Shown piece after piece: positions 34,614 to 44,730 of a DNA stretch of 60,910 nt. Source of the stretch: Folioceros fuciformis (taxonomy: Eukaryota > Anthocerotophyta > Anthocerotopsida > Anthocerotales); the NCBI GenBank assembly GCA_049999805.1, contig JBNGIO010006095.1, positions 70,393-131,302 on the forward strand, in the 5' to 3' direction. A program made the translations under genes and the position numbers. The first letter of the stretch is position 1. Each line of letters begins with the position of its first letter. The notes under the pieces are model-generated. The model worked only from the letters and a program-made list of their open reading frames with translations. It searched no databases and was not told where the DNA came from.

Positions 34614-35169
34614 CTACTGTTGGCCCTTAAAGGAATCCTGCCTCTCATCCCCAACCAAACTGCTATGCACCAGATCCTCTTTGTTCGTCCACCAGGTCTG
34701 ACCTGGCTGATCCCACGCTCTGATCGTTTTTCTCCTTGCCTGTATCGCCTCAGCGTGATTCCACATCTGGACCGCTGTGTATATGTTGGACATCAACACA
34801 TATGTTGCAGCATCTTTCACCTCTAGCTTCACTGATTCGTTGATAGCAAAAGGGCTCACCACGACATTGCCCCAATTTGGACAAGCACCCAAGAGAGTGT
34901 GCCAAACTGTGGCAGAGGGCGTTACAGGCATGGATCTCACCAAAGCTAGTGCCTCATCCAGCTGACCTGCACGGCGTAGGACATCCACTGTGCATACTTA
35001 GTGGTCTGCCGTTGAAGTGAAGCCACAAGTCTCTACTCATGGCCTCAAATACCCCCCACGCCCTCATCACTAGACTAGCATGACTGTACACCGTCAGTAC
35101 CATAAGGAAAGTGATCCCAGTTGGGTGTAAGCAATCCACAGTCATTCTGTGGACCAAGTCCAACACCAC
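34614..35169 (-). pseudogene. PPR protein relic (C-terminal part)
   Basis: Minus-strand frames match the C-terminal quarter of the PPR protein at 27574-29850. The first (from 35169) carries the HRM.VD..HPTGITFL and YSHASLV blocks. After a frame change near 34985 the second carries LRRAGQLDEALALVR, TVWHTLLGAC, AATYVLMSNIYT and PGQTWWTN, and stops after SSLVGD. No start or upstream repeats remain, and the frame is broken. It ends at nearly the same point as the intact gene, again without DYW. It lies 111 bases downstream of the receptor kinase stop, on the same strand. Confidence 0.82.
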
Positions 35170-35280
35170 TTCACTCTCTCAATTTTGCGACAGCGAGGTG
35201 TTTGAAATCCAGCAAGCGCTGACTTTCTGCATAGATGGAGGTGAAAGTTCACCCTGGTCACAACTGTCATGATCTGGGTC

Positions 35281-37993
35281 TCATCGGGTCTGTAACACTT
35301 CTGAATCCCAGCCGGAAGATCGCGTGGTAGTTGACTCGGAATCTCCAAACGAGATGCCATGAGCTTGCATCTCACTTGTCCTCAAATCCGTGTGGAGAAG
35401 ATCCACCTTGTTGAAAAACTCCTCAGCCTTAAGGTTGGATCCCTTGATCCTTTGCAGCATTTCCACGACTTGACTCATCGACGGCCTTGAGGATCTTGAC
35501 AACACCAGGCATGCCACCGCTACCTGCCACCACAGATGCACGGTTAGTTTCCATTCTGCGCTGAGCTTAACTGAGGGTCTCCTCACGGCGACTTGACTCA
35601 CCCCTGCAACTGCCTCAACTGCTTGGAACTCCTCTCGTGACAGAGACGACGACACGCTCGAGTCAATGATTTCACGGACCCGCCCACTCTTGATGAAGGG
35701 GATTGACCACACAGCAAGGTTCTGCTCCCCGACAGGATTTGAAAGGTCAATCGGCTTCTTGGACGTGATCAACTCCAGTAGTACAACCCCAAAGCTGTAC
35801 ACATCTGCCTTGTCCGTAAGCTGGAAGTTGTGGAAGTATTCCGGATCCAGATAGCCAGGGGTTCCCTTCACAAGTGTGGACACATGTGTAGTTTCCAAAT
35901 CCACCAGCTTAGAAAGCCCGAAGTCCGCAACTTTGGCATTGAGGTGGTCGTCTAGTAGGATGTTGGCAGACTTCACGTCACGATGGACGATTTGTGGTGT
36001 TGCCTGAACATGCAAGTACTTGAGTGCCTCAGCTGTTTGAATAGCAATCTTGAACCGTGCTTTCCAGTCAAGCCTGGTTTGGAAGCCCTTCTGTGCTATG
36101 GATAGGTGATCCTGCAAATTCCCATTGGGAATGAACTCGTACACAAGAAGCGGATCCACGTCCGCCTCAACGCAACAACCCAGAAGCTTGACGAGATTCC
36201 TGTTGTTCAATTGTGAGAGGATGGCCACCTCGTTTACGAAGGACTCCACATGACTGGCATGCTTTGCCATTTTAATGGCCACGGTTGTGCCATCATCCAG
36301 AGTTCCTTTGTACACTGTGCCAAACCCTCCTCTCCCAACCTCGTTGTCTGCAGAGAAACATTTTGTTGCTCGCTTCAGCTCATCATAGGTGAAGACGGTG
36401 AATGCGGCGCGGAGTCCACTAGCATGCCCCTTCAAAAGCCCATCGATGGCAGCCGAGGCATAATGAGCCTTCCTGACTTCTTCACTGGTCAGAACACGAC
36501 GTTCTGGATACCTGCCTCTGGGAATAAATCCATACTGCCGCCGACAGTGCCGAAAAGCTATGGCTAAAAGAACTAGCACAAGAAGGGAGATGATGCTGAC
36601 GAAGGTCGCTATCACAACTGCAACCACCGGAACAGATTGCTATATTTCAGTACTGGTCCAGAAAAACCATGGACAGCAAAGCAAGATGGGTCTACCGGTC
36701 AATGGGAACTTCTTCCTCTGCTCCCCCCGACCGGAACTGGGACTGGGACTGGATCCGGGTTCGGGGCTGCCATCTCCTGCCAGAGCCCAGGCCCATCCGC
36801 CACAGAGAGGTTCAGCATACCAATTGCAAGCGTGCAACTTCAGAGGAGAATAATGAGGCAAGGCAAGGAGAGGTGAAAGAAGTTTCCAGAAAACGTACCC
36901 ACTTGCAATTGCACTTTCAGCTTCATGTAGCCATTCTCGCAGTTATCTCCGATTCCATCAATATAATAGTACGTGTCCCCGTGTGCTCCTAGAGGGATGA
37001 TAGTGTTGGGCACGCTGAAGTTGCCAAGCGGCTGACTGGAGACGTTGCAAGAGTCGAAATCAGATTGGCTAACCCAAAGGACGTTGCTCTCGTTCACCTT
37101 GAAGTTGAAGGCTGAAGTGGAATGAGAAAAAGGTGAGCAGCGAGTCCTTCATCAGGCCACCACAAGTACTCTAACTGTGACACCACAAGGGCCAACAACA
37201 ACTTGAGCTTGTTGGGAGGGAGAAAATCCAGACTCGGCCAGGCGCACGTACCAATCGCAGAGGGGTTGCCCATGGGATTCGAGGAGAAGATGTGCTCGTA
37301 ATAGTTGGGATCTGACTGACGTTTCCGTTCAATTGTAGTATAAATGGGCGCCGGGGAATAGTCCACTACAACCGCCGGGGGAGAGCGCCCCATATGACAC
37401 AAACTGCTGCAAGTTCCGGGGCAGGACGGTGGCGGCAAAGCGCATTCCCTGTACGCAGTCTGAACTAGTGTTGGTAGTGGTGTTCCCTTTGCTGGTGAGG
37501 TAAAACATGCCAGCGTCCTCGAGAACAAGCACCACACCGGCGACGTTCGTAACATTGAGTGCGATGTCCGCGATGGAGCAGTTGGCGAGGTCGCTGCGTG
37601 TCCAAACCTGCGTCACGTCATGGTTGGTGCTGTCCATCTGGAAAACTGAGGCCATGGCAACATGAAGCAGCTCCTCATGATCAGAAACCAGCAAAGGCTT
37701 CCACAAGCAGGATAACCAGCTGCAAATTTGGTGCAACAGCGCAACACTGTCTTACGTAAGGAATCGTTCACGTAGAGCGTCAAGCTGTCCGCCCAATCTT
37801 GGTAGAAGGTTGGGTCTTGCTGATGAGGAAACCAGTTAGGGTTCGCTGCAAGGCCTCCGACGGAATACTGTGCAGGGTCCTGTCCACGCACAGGTACCGG
37901 AGCGGCAGCCAACATGAGAGCGAGAAACGCGAGCGCGACACAGCTCCAGCCCCATCTCCGCCTCCAGCTTGAGCCGAACATAGAACACTCCAT
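35281..37993 (-). CDS. Receptor-like kinase with tandem phytocyanin-like ectodomains (frameshift in ectodomain)
   Basis: Exons 37993-37756, 37645-37252, 37111-36899, 36617-35602 and 35523-35281. A signal peptide precedes a phytocyanin-like domain (YSVGG near residue 43, FYQDWADS, then VNDSL joined to FQMDSTNHDVTQV, NCSIADIALN, GMRFAATVLP). A second, more decayed one has FNFKVNESNVLWVSQSDFD, SCN and GYMKLKV. A membrane segment (VVIATFVSIISLLVLVLLAI) and a WAK-like kinase follow, with GRGGFGTVYKG, AIKMAKH, HRDVKSANILL, DFGLSKL and GTPGYLDPEYF, so catalysis looks intact (RD type). The Cys/His copper ligands near the end of each phytocyanin domain are missing; the disulfide cysteines remain, as in ENODL proteins. 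The frame breaks at the G5 run 37377-37381: one base too many. Without it the protein would be about 700 residues. A 78-base intron (35601-35524) is in frame and open, so it is easily mistaken for coding. Ligand unknown. Confidence 0.85.
37377..37381 (-). other. Probable one-base insertion in the receptor kinase gene
   Basis: Before this run the frame continues the first phytocyanin domain; after it the frame leading into exon 3 (phase 1, Ala-Phe-Asn-Phe) is the other one. No intron of plausible size fits between them. One base less in the five-base run restores continuity. It may be a sequencing error or a true mutation. Confidence 0.6.
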
Positions 37994-38257
37994 CGCGGGG
38001 CTATGTAGATTACGAGGCAGCCTCCTCCGACGGAACTACGTTCTGGATTTCAGGTGGACGCTTTACTTCAATGCGGAGGTCCGAGTCGTCCTGAGCTGAG
38101 CGGACTGCCTCACGCATTCGTTTCGGGGAACCCCGAGTCCTCTGGTGACACCGCACACCATATCAGGAGAAAGCAAGTCACCACACGGACCATAGGACGG
38201 TGATTCATTGAAAAAGTCAACGCGGCAGAACTCGCCACGCATTGGCCCAAGTGACTG

Positions 38258-38403
38258 CGCGGGGCCCGCCACCTCCATGGCGTGGTGAGCCATGACCCTA
38301 CCGCTCTCCATCTCTCCTCTCTCCTATACCTACGGAGTTCTCCCTTGAATACATACGGCCAGTCCTGTACCGACTTCGTCTCGCGAAACCGGGTTTGAGC
38401 TTT
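38258..38403 (+). repeat. Inverted repeat, left arm
   Basis: About 145 bases whose reverse complement is at 39238-39378, with a small indel near 38355-38370. Shared words include CTCCATCTCTCCTCTCTCC and TACGGAGTTCTCCC. It lies about 265 bases upstream of the receptor kinase ATG. Confidence 0.85.
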
Positions 38404-38798
38404 GAACGAAACCGGATCGTTTCGGTGAGGCACTTGAATCAACCCTAAACCGGTTCTGGACGGCTTGAACACGTTTATGCCAAAAACTGAAAGTTGCCCC
38501 GCTGCTTCAAGTCAACTGCTGACAGTGCGGTCTGATGTCTGCCGAAATGCCCACAGATTGCGTTCGTGGTGCAGGGTGTGCCGCCTGGTTTGTTTGCCGT
38601 CACTGCTCTGGATTGAAAATGTAGCAAATACCAACATAGCTCTGCGCCAAGTGTGGAGAAGGAAATGCGGACAGCTTTCATCCCGTGGATGCGTGTACCA
38701 GATTTCATTACGGGGATGGGAGAGCTGTCTCAAGCCCCCACAAGCTATTCAGCTCTCCCAAACCCCCACAAGCTACTCTGTGGTGAGCAGTAAGAAGA

Positions 38799-38875
38799 AC
38801 GCAATTGTTGTTGGGGGACCTCTATTTCCCAAGCACGCAATTGTTGTTGCGGGACCTCTATTTCTCAAGCCAGAT
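38799..38875. repeat. Short tandem repeat between the inverted-repeat arms
   Basis: Two adjacent units of about 38 bases share GCAATTGTTGTTG, GGACCTCTATTTC and CAAGC. Just before them (38725-38775) CCCCCACAAGCTA is also repeated. Confidence 0.7.
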
Positions 38876-39237
38876 ACGACCTGCAAACTCACGACGTATG
38901 ACTCACTCAATCTTGGTGAGAGGCACTTCAGTTGATGCCTTGTTTCTCACAATGTGTGTGAGAAACAATGTGTGTTCTTCTACAGGTTATGGTGTGCTTA
39001 TGGACCTTCAAACTTACGTACCATCATCGCGTTCAAGAGGTCTGTGAAAGAGAACATGTTCTCCCCAATTCCCCAAACATCTTTCCGCCCGGACTCCAGA
39101 AATTACAGCAACCATACCTTGGCACGGCCATTGTTTTTCCCCCGCCCTCACCTCTTGGGAGAATAGGAAACCTCGTCAACCTCGTCCTGATTCTCATCGT
39201 CCGTCTCGAACATTTCCGCTGAGGCAGGCTCAAAACT

Positions 39238-39378
39238 CAAAACTCAAACCCGGTTTTGCGAGACGATACATTCAACATACATTCAAGGGAGAACTCCGTA
39301 GGTATAGGAGAGAGGAGAGATGGAGCGCGGGAGGGGCATGGCTCACCATGCCATGAAGGTGGCGGGCCCCGCGGCTGG
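39238..39378 (-). repeat. Inverted repeat, right arm
   Basis: Reverse complement of 38258-38403. The arms enclose about 830 bases with no gene. The structure is that of a foldback element or an inverted duplication. Confidence 0.85.
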
Positions 39379-40054
39379 CCAGGCTATTTTAAGCTTCAGC
39401 CGGCCCAAGTCTGGGTCTGCCGGTCAACCTACGAGAAGGAGTTAGGGCGGCACCAGGAAGAAAGTGTGGAAGGGCCAGCCAGGGCTCATGCACGGCATCC
39501 GTAAGCATCAGGTGGCCCGGTCTGGGCCCCACCGATCCACTCGTGGAGCTCTGCCATGCTTAATGTATTACATCCCGTTGCTTGTGCATAAGGATACGGT
39601 GAGTATGTACGTATCGTTTTGCAGGACACCGGCAACCGGTGAAATAGAGGGGCACGGGAAAGCCGTGGGTTATTGCCGCGAAAAACGGGCTGGCAATGCA
39701 GATCACGACCGAACTACCGTCCTTGGTCTACAGCGCAAACTGTTAGATTAATACGAATACACGTATATCTTCAATAAAATAAATATTCACTTGCGCCTGC
39801 CTGGAACCAAGTCCGGCTTCTTCGTCTTGCACGTGCAGAGACAGGTAGGTGTGTGTGGGCGTTCGTGAGCGGAGAAGGTTTGCCATGCATTTGAAATTGC
39901 AGGAGCCTGAGCCCCATGGATTTAAAGGTTGGAGGAATCTAAGGCCCATGGATTTGAAGGCCGCTGGAGCCTGAGCTCCATCCATATAAGCCTGCAGATA
40001 AGAAGATCATGGAGGCAATAAGGCACTATAATGAATGGCAACTAAATGCACGAA

Positions 40055-40126
40055 GAAACATGGCAGCCAAGCCAAGGAGAAACATGGCAGCCAAGCCAAG
40101 GAGAAACATGGCAGCCAAGCCAAGGT
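40055..40126. repeat. 24-bp tandem repeat, three units
   Basis: Three consecutive copies of a 24-base unit containing AACATGGCAGCCAAGCCAAG. Being a multiple of three it keeps an ORF open on several frames, which makes chance ORFs look real. Confidence 0.9.
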
Positions 40127-40504
40127 ACTCCTGTACAGAGACAAAAACCAAGGAGTGCAACCTTGCCATTGTCCTGGAAAAACGAGGCATGTAATTATCT
40201 ACCCTTGTCCTCTATCCATTCTCGTTGCCACCTCACATTCCAAGTGACTTTCTTCGTTTTGCCCTTGGGAGGGGAAAAGAAAGGCCTCAACCTGGCTGCA
40301 TTGCTTGGTCCTTCAACTGGTATAAAAGGTTACAATGGCCTGCACTCACGCTATCCACCCATCTTTTGCATTTGGGCTATGAGTTACTTCACAACCAACA
40401 AAGTATTCTGCATCCTCAAACATAAGACCTTCGTACATATACACACAATCCCAAATGTTCTTGTATCCTTGTTCCACACTCATTAATCCTTGCATACTAC
40501 ATAC

Positions 40505-40715
40505 GATTCTGTTTGTTCTGTTTGCCTTACCAAGACAAACAGAATGGTGTATAGCATTCAAGGATTAGTGAAGACAGGATGCGAAGAAAACCTTGCATTC
40601 TAGCATCCTGATCAAATGTGCTCCAAAACACAGAAAAAAAAAAAAAAAATCATTTTGTTTACTTTGCTGAGACAAACATAATGGTATATAGCATGCAAGG
40701 ACGAGTGACTACTAG
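40505..40715. repeat. Two related short palindromes
   Basis: ATTCTGTTTG is mirrored by CAAACAGAAT at 40505-40547. A diverged second copy (CATTTTGTTT with AAACATAATG) lies at 40649-40683, each followed by GGTRTATAGCATKCAAGGA. They look like ends of a small inverted-repeat element or a duplicated hairpin. Confidence 0.55.
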
Positions 40716-40794
40716 AAAAAGAATTGAACATCCAAAGTTATGATGTGAAAATATTTCATTTGCATTGCCAAGTCAAAATCCATGACAAGTATCA

Positions 40795-40895
40795 TGGATT
40801 CGTGGTGCGCAAGGTCAGCTGGGATCACCCTTGTCCGTCTAAGGAATTTGGTGGTACGCGAGGTCAGCTGGGATCAATCTTGTCCATCTAAGGAG
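40795..40895. repeat. Tandem duplication around GAGGTCAGCTGGGATCA
   Basis: Two adjacent units of about 55 bases share GGTCAGCTGGGATCA, CTTGTCC and TCTAAGGA. Function unknown. Confidence 0.7.
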
Positions 40896-42188
40896 CGCCC
40901 ATTTGGGGCACCGAGGTGTAAGCAAATCAAGATTTGAAATGAGGTTTCTGTACCTAAACCCTAGTTCCTACAACCCGCTGTCAATGGGCCCCAGACCTGG
41001 CTACTTGATTTATACGGCTAAGCCTCATGCACATCGATGAGAAATAAAAATCACCACATATTCTATTGAGTTTGATGCCTTTTATCAAGTTCTTTCAAAG
41101 CTAGGGAAATATAATAGTGGAATAAAAATCATGACTTGGATTCCATTCCACGTCTTTTGTCTAGCTTATTCAAGTTTGGTTCCTTTCTTTTTCTCAAGCT
41201 CTTTCAAGTTTGTCACCATTTTTGTAGAGATCATGATGTTCCGAAGTTCATAGTTCCAACTATGTATTTGAACATAACATATGAATATGTTGGACACATC
41301 TTAATGATTGTTTAGGTTTATTCTGTTTTATAAAGTTCATTCGTTCCCTTAATTCAAGGCCCTTATGTGTAGGTTTGTAGCACTTGAGCATGTACTTTAG
41401 TGTTAGACATTTTGATTATTGAACAAGGTTTCATGTGTAACATATATAAGATATCATGAATTCAATTTCAAACATGCATTAAGTATCACATGCATCTTTA
41501 ATATCAACCATGGCTTATTATCCAACATATTAAAGATGTCATATTTTAATCAATTTAATTTGATATTATTATTATTATTATTATCATTATATAATATACT
41601 GAAAAAATCTGTTTAGCATTTAGGACAATCCGCTCATAGAGAAGAGCATGGGAGAATAGCTATGTACATGTGTACTATGAGCATGTCATTGAAGAGTTGC
41701 TTATGTCTTGTCTCCTAACCTCAAAGCGGAGCAACTCAAATTGAGTAGAATGAAACATATAGCAAGAGTGCATAGCACTATAGGGTTATTTCATTATAGG
41801 TAAATTTAAATTATCTCATACGCATTAAATAAAGATAAAGGCGAAAAATCATAACCGTGATCTTTTAATTTTAAAAATTAACGGCCGAGGTAATAATCTA
41901 AAACTACTATATGTTTCAAAAATTGCACAGGGAAGGAAACCTTTGGCGCTCCAATGTGACCATCCTATGCCTGTATGAACCGGTAAGGTAGAGAGACTAG
42001 CATTGAGGACTTGTCCAACGTGTGCCTCTCTAATCACCTCACGGCCGACTGACTTGATCTTTTTTTTTTGTTCTGGAACTCCGCAAAACTTTCCACCTTA
42101 GGGTCAGATGTAACTCCAAACCCATCAGAAGACAAAAATTGTTACTCCTTTATAGTGAAGACCCCAGTTGCGACTCATCAGGCATGAC

Positions 42189-44730
42189 TCACAGAATGAC
42201 TTTGGTTACAATACCCACAGCGATACTTCTTCCACCATCTCGAAGAACTACCCTGCCAAGAACTTTTGACACGGAGTATTGTTCTACGCACACTGCCCGC
42301 TCCAGAACTACCTGCATGGGAACCATAAGTGCGTGCCATGCCAATTCACAGCTTACACACAGGGTTCAGTCTGCAAGTCAAAGCTACCTTGAGGATGGCA
42401 CTCTGATTTGCTATTAGACAACGCGGGTGTTGTCTGATGACAGCACCAGTTTTCGAGTCAAGAAGTGACACTATTTCCTCCACCCGACTCGGCTCCGATG
42501 TGTGCTGCACATGCAAGACAACCTGGGCAAGAAGAAGACTGAGCATCGCTCGGCAGATTGCCATGATTGGTGATCAACACCACGAATTATGGCAGGCATA
42601 GGCGGGGACCTTACCTGAGCACCTTTCAGAATTGGTATCTGAACCCCCAGAGTGAGCACTTTCAATTCCAAGTGAGAGGCAACAGGCACAGGGAAATCAG
42701 GATGACAAAGGACCCCTCCTTGGATGAGAGAATTAGGGTCAATTCCGACGAGGCCCACATCCACGCTATCACCAGCAGTTGCCACATCCAACGTTCGACC
42801 ATCTTGCTCTATTCGCTTTATATTAGCAATCTCTCCTGCAGGCATTACCAGCACCTACAAGGTGCATGACTCATTGGTCAGAACAGGCACCGGAGACTGG
42901 TTCCAATTTGGAAAAAAAAATCATCCAGCAAACAGTGCATTGAATAGGAAAAGTTCACGTCTGTCGGTCAGCACTGTGCACCTTGAACCCTGTTTTAATA
43001 GCACCACTTTCCAGCTTGCCACTAAAGGCTGCTTGACCGAGCGTACGGGATTTCATTAGCTCTGCAACCACGAGTCTAAGAGGTTGCGAAGTGAGCCTAC
43101 CAGGTGGCTCCAGCGAATCGATCGCCTGCAATAAGGTTGAACCAGAGAACCTACACAGAAAGAACGAGGCACCACCTGAGCTTATGGTCTCATCCGGAAT
43201 TCCAACACTGAAGTGAACAAAGCTCCAAAATTTGCCCACACCCGTACGTTAACCTTAATGTAAACTTGAAACTAGCACGCTCAGCCCAGACAAAGAAACA
43301 CCGAACACATGCAAAGCTTCACACAAGACTATCACCAGCAACAAGTCTACCAACACTGGACAGACCATGATGTCAAAGATGTCTGAGAAGGGCTTGACGT
43401 CAAATTCTGGTCTTCACTTGCACTCACAGGAATCCACTGCACTGCAGAAGGTTTAAACCCACAACGTCGAAGAAAGGGCTGAAGCACCTGCTGGATGTGG
43501 TCAAACCTCGCTTGGGAGTAGCCTACGACATCCAACTTGTTGACTGCAACGATCAACTGCTCTACTCCTAAGCTGCGCACCAACTGCGCATGCTCCCTTG
43601 TCTGCCCGCTGCTGTGGCCTTCCCCTTCCAGCCCAGCTTCAAATGCTCCTAGGGAGGAGTCAACAACGAGAATGGCGGCATCGGCTGCCGCCGCACCGGA
43701 AATCATGCTGGGAATAAAGTCTCTGTGCCCTGGTGCATCCAGCAATACGACATGCAGCTTTTGCGTATCAAAGTGTGCCATCCCAACCGTCATCGTGATA
43801 CCCCTGGCCCTCTCCTCCAAGCCTTCATCTAGAATCCAAGCATAAGCAAACGAGCCCTTCCCCTGCCATGTGATACGAGTCATGTCTTTGCCAAAAAACG
43901 GCACGTCGTACGACCTCGCTGGTTCAGCCTTACGATGGCCACACGACAAACACCACCTACAATGACAGAAGCAGGAGCTACCTGTTGCTTGGAATCTCGC
44001 TCATTCTTGTGCATATCCTTTGCAGAAACTCTGCCGAGTGACCACAAAATCCTCCCCATCAACGATGACTTCCCTGCATCAACGTGCCCTACCTGCACCA
44101 ATACAAACAAATGGTAACCGACCCTCTCTCGGACCGCTGGCCGCAAACCGGGCCACGACAATCCCAGCTCGCCAAGACCAGAACTCACACCACATGCTCA
44201 CTCACAACTATGAGATGCAGTTGCCTCTTGGCCTGCTCCACGGCACCAAGCATCCACGGCTCCGGTGCGTAATCCTCGGTCGAGCGGGACGAGACACCGG
44301 GAGCTCTGGAGACACCGGCCTGCTGGCTGGTGCTGGCTTCCGCCGTGCTCATATCGTTCAGATCTACTCGACGAATATCGTCAGAAGCATCTTCCTGCTG
44401 CGCTTGCTCGTGCTCGTGCTCCTTCGCCTTTCCCTGGCGCTCCTCTGCCTTTCCCTTGCGTTCCTCGTTCCCCGGCACCATCTGCAATCCCTTTGGCCGT
44501 CCAAGGGTTGCCCGAGGACGATTGCCGTTTTGCTTTACCGACTGAGCCACGAGCTCGGACATTCCAAGGGCCGCCCGAGGCCAATTGCTGTCATGTTTCT
44601 TGACATTCGCCTCTTCTTCTTCTTCTTCTTCTTCTTCTTCTTCTTCTTCGCCGTAGTCACCAGAAGAATAATCGTCGCTGTCAAATCCATCGTCGTAGTC
44701 CTCAAATCGATGCCGCAGCTTCTGGGGCAT
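42189..44730 (-). CDS. HBS1: HBS1-like translational GTPase (ribosome rescue)
   Basis: A multi-exon minus-strand gene; exon 1 44730-44206, exon 2 44092-43982 and exon 3 from 43862 are clear. The N-terminus is acidic (DYDDGFDSDDYSSGDYG, then a run of 14 Glu), as in HBS1. The G domain carries GHVDAGKS (G1), GITMTV (switch 1), DAPGH (G3), NKLD (G4) and VSA (G5). Domain II has STLLQAIDSLEPP and SRTLGQAAFSGK; domain III has MPAGEIANIKRIEQDGR. It ends with GRVVLRDGGRSIAVGIVTKV, the C-terminus common to HBS1, eRF3 and EF-1alpha. The short acidic N-terminus and G domain favour HBS1 over eRF3. HBS1 acts with Pelota to dissociate stalled ribosomes. Intact as far as I can see. Confidence 0.9.
44611..44649. 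repeat. TTC microsatellite encoding poly-Glu in HBS1
   Basis: About 13 consecutive TTC units; on the coding strand they are GAA codons and produce the glutamate run in the acidic N-terminus. Length is likely to vary between individuals. Confidence 0.9.

Larger units (their letters stand above)
39379..42188. other. Repeat-rich intergenic region
   Basis: No gene with a recognisable domain. It contains short repeats (listed separately), an A run near 40632, ATT repeats near 41565-41590, and AT-rich DNA from 41.0 to 41.9 kb. The ORFs at 40046-40486 and 41419-41616 are low-complexity or chance. Confidence 0.6.

Noticed and set aside
42189-44730. eRF3 or EF-1alpha instead of HBS1
   Set aside because: EF-1alpha lacks the acidic N-terminal extension, and eRF3 has a different, longer N-terminus. 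The short acidic start and direct link to GHVDAGKS fit HBS1 better.
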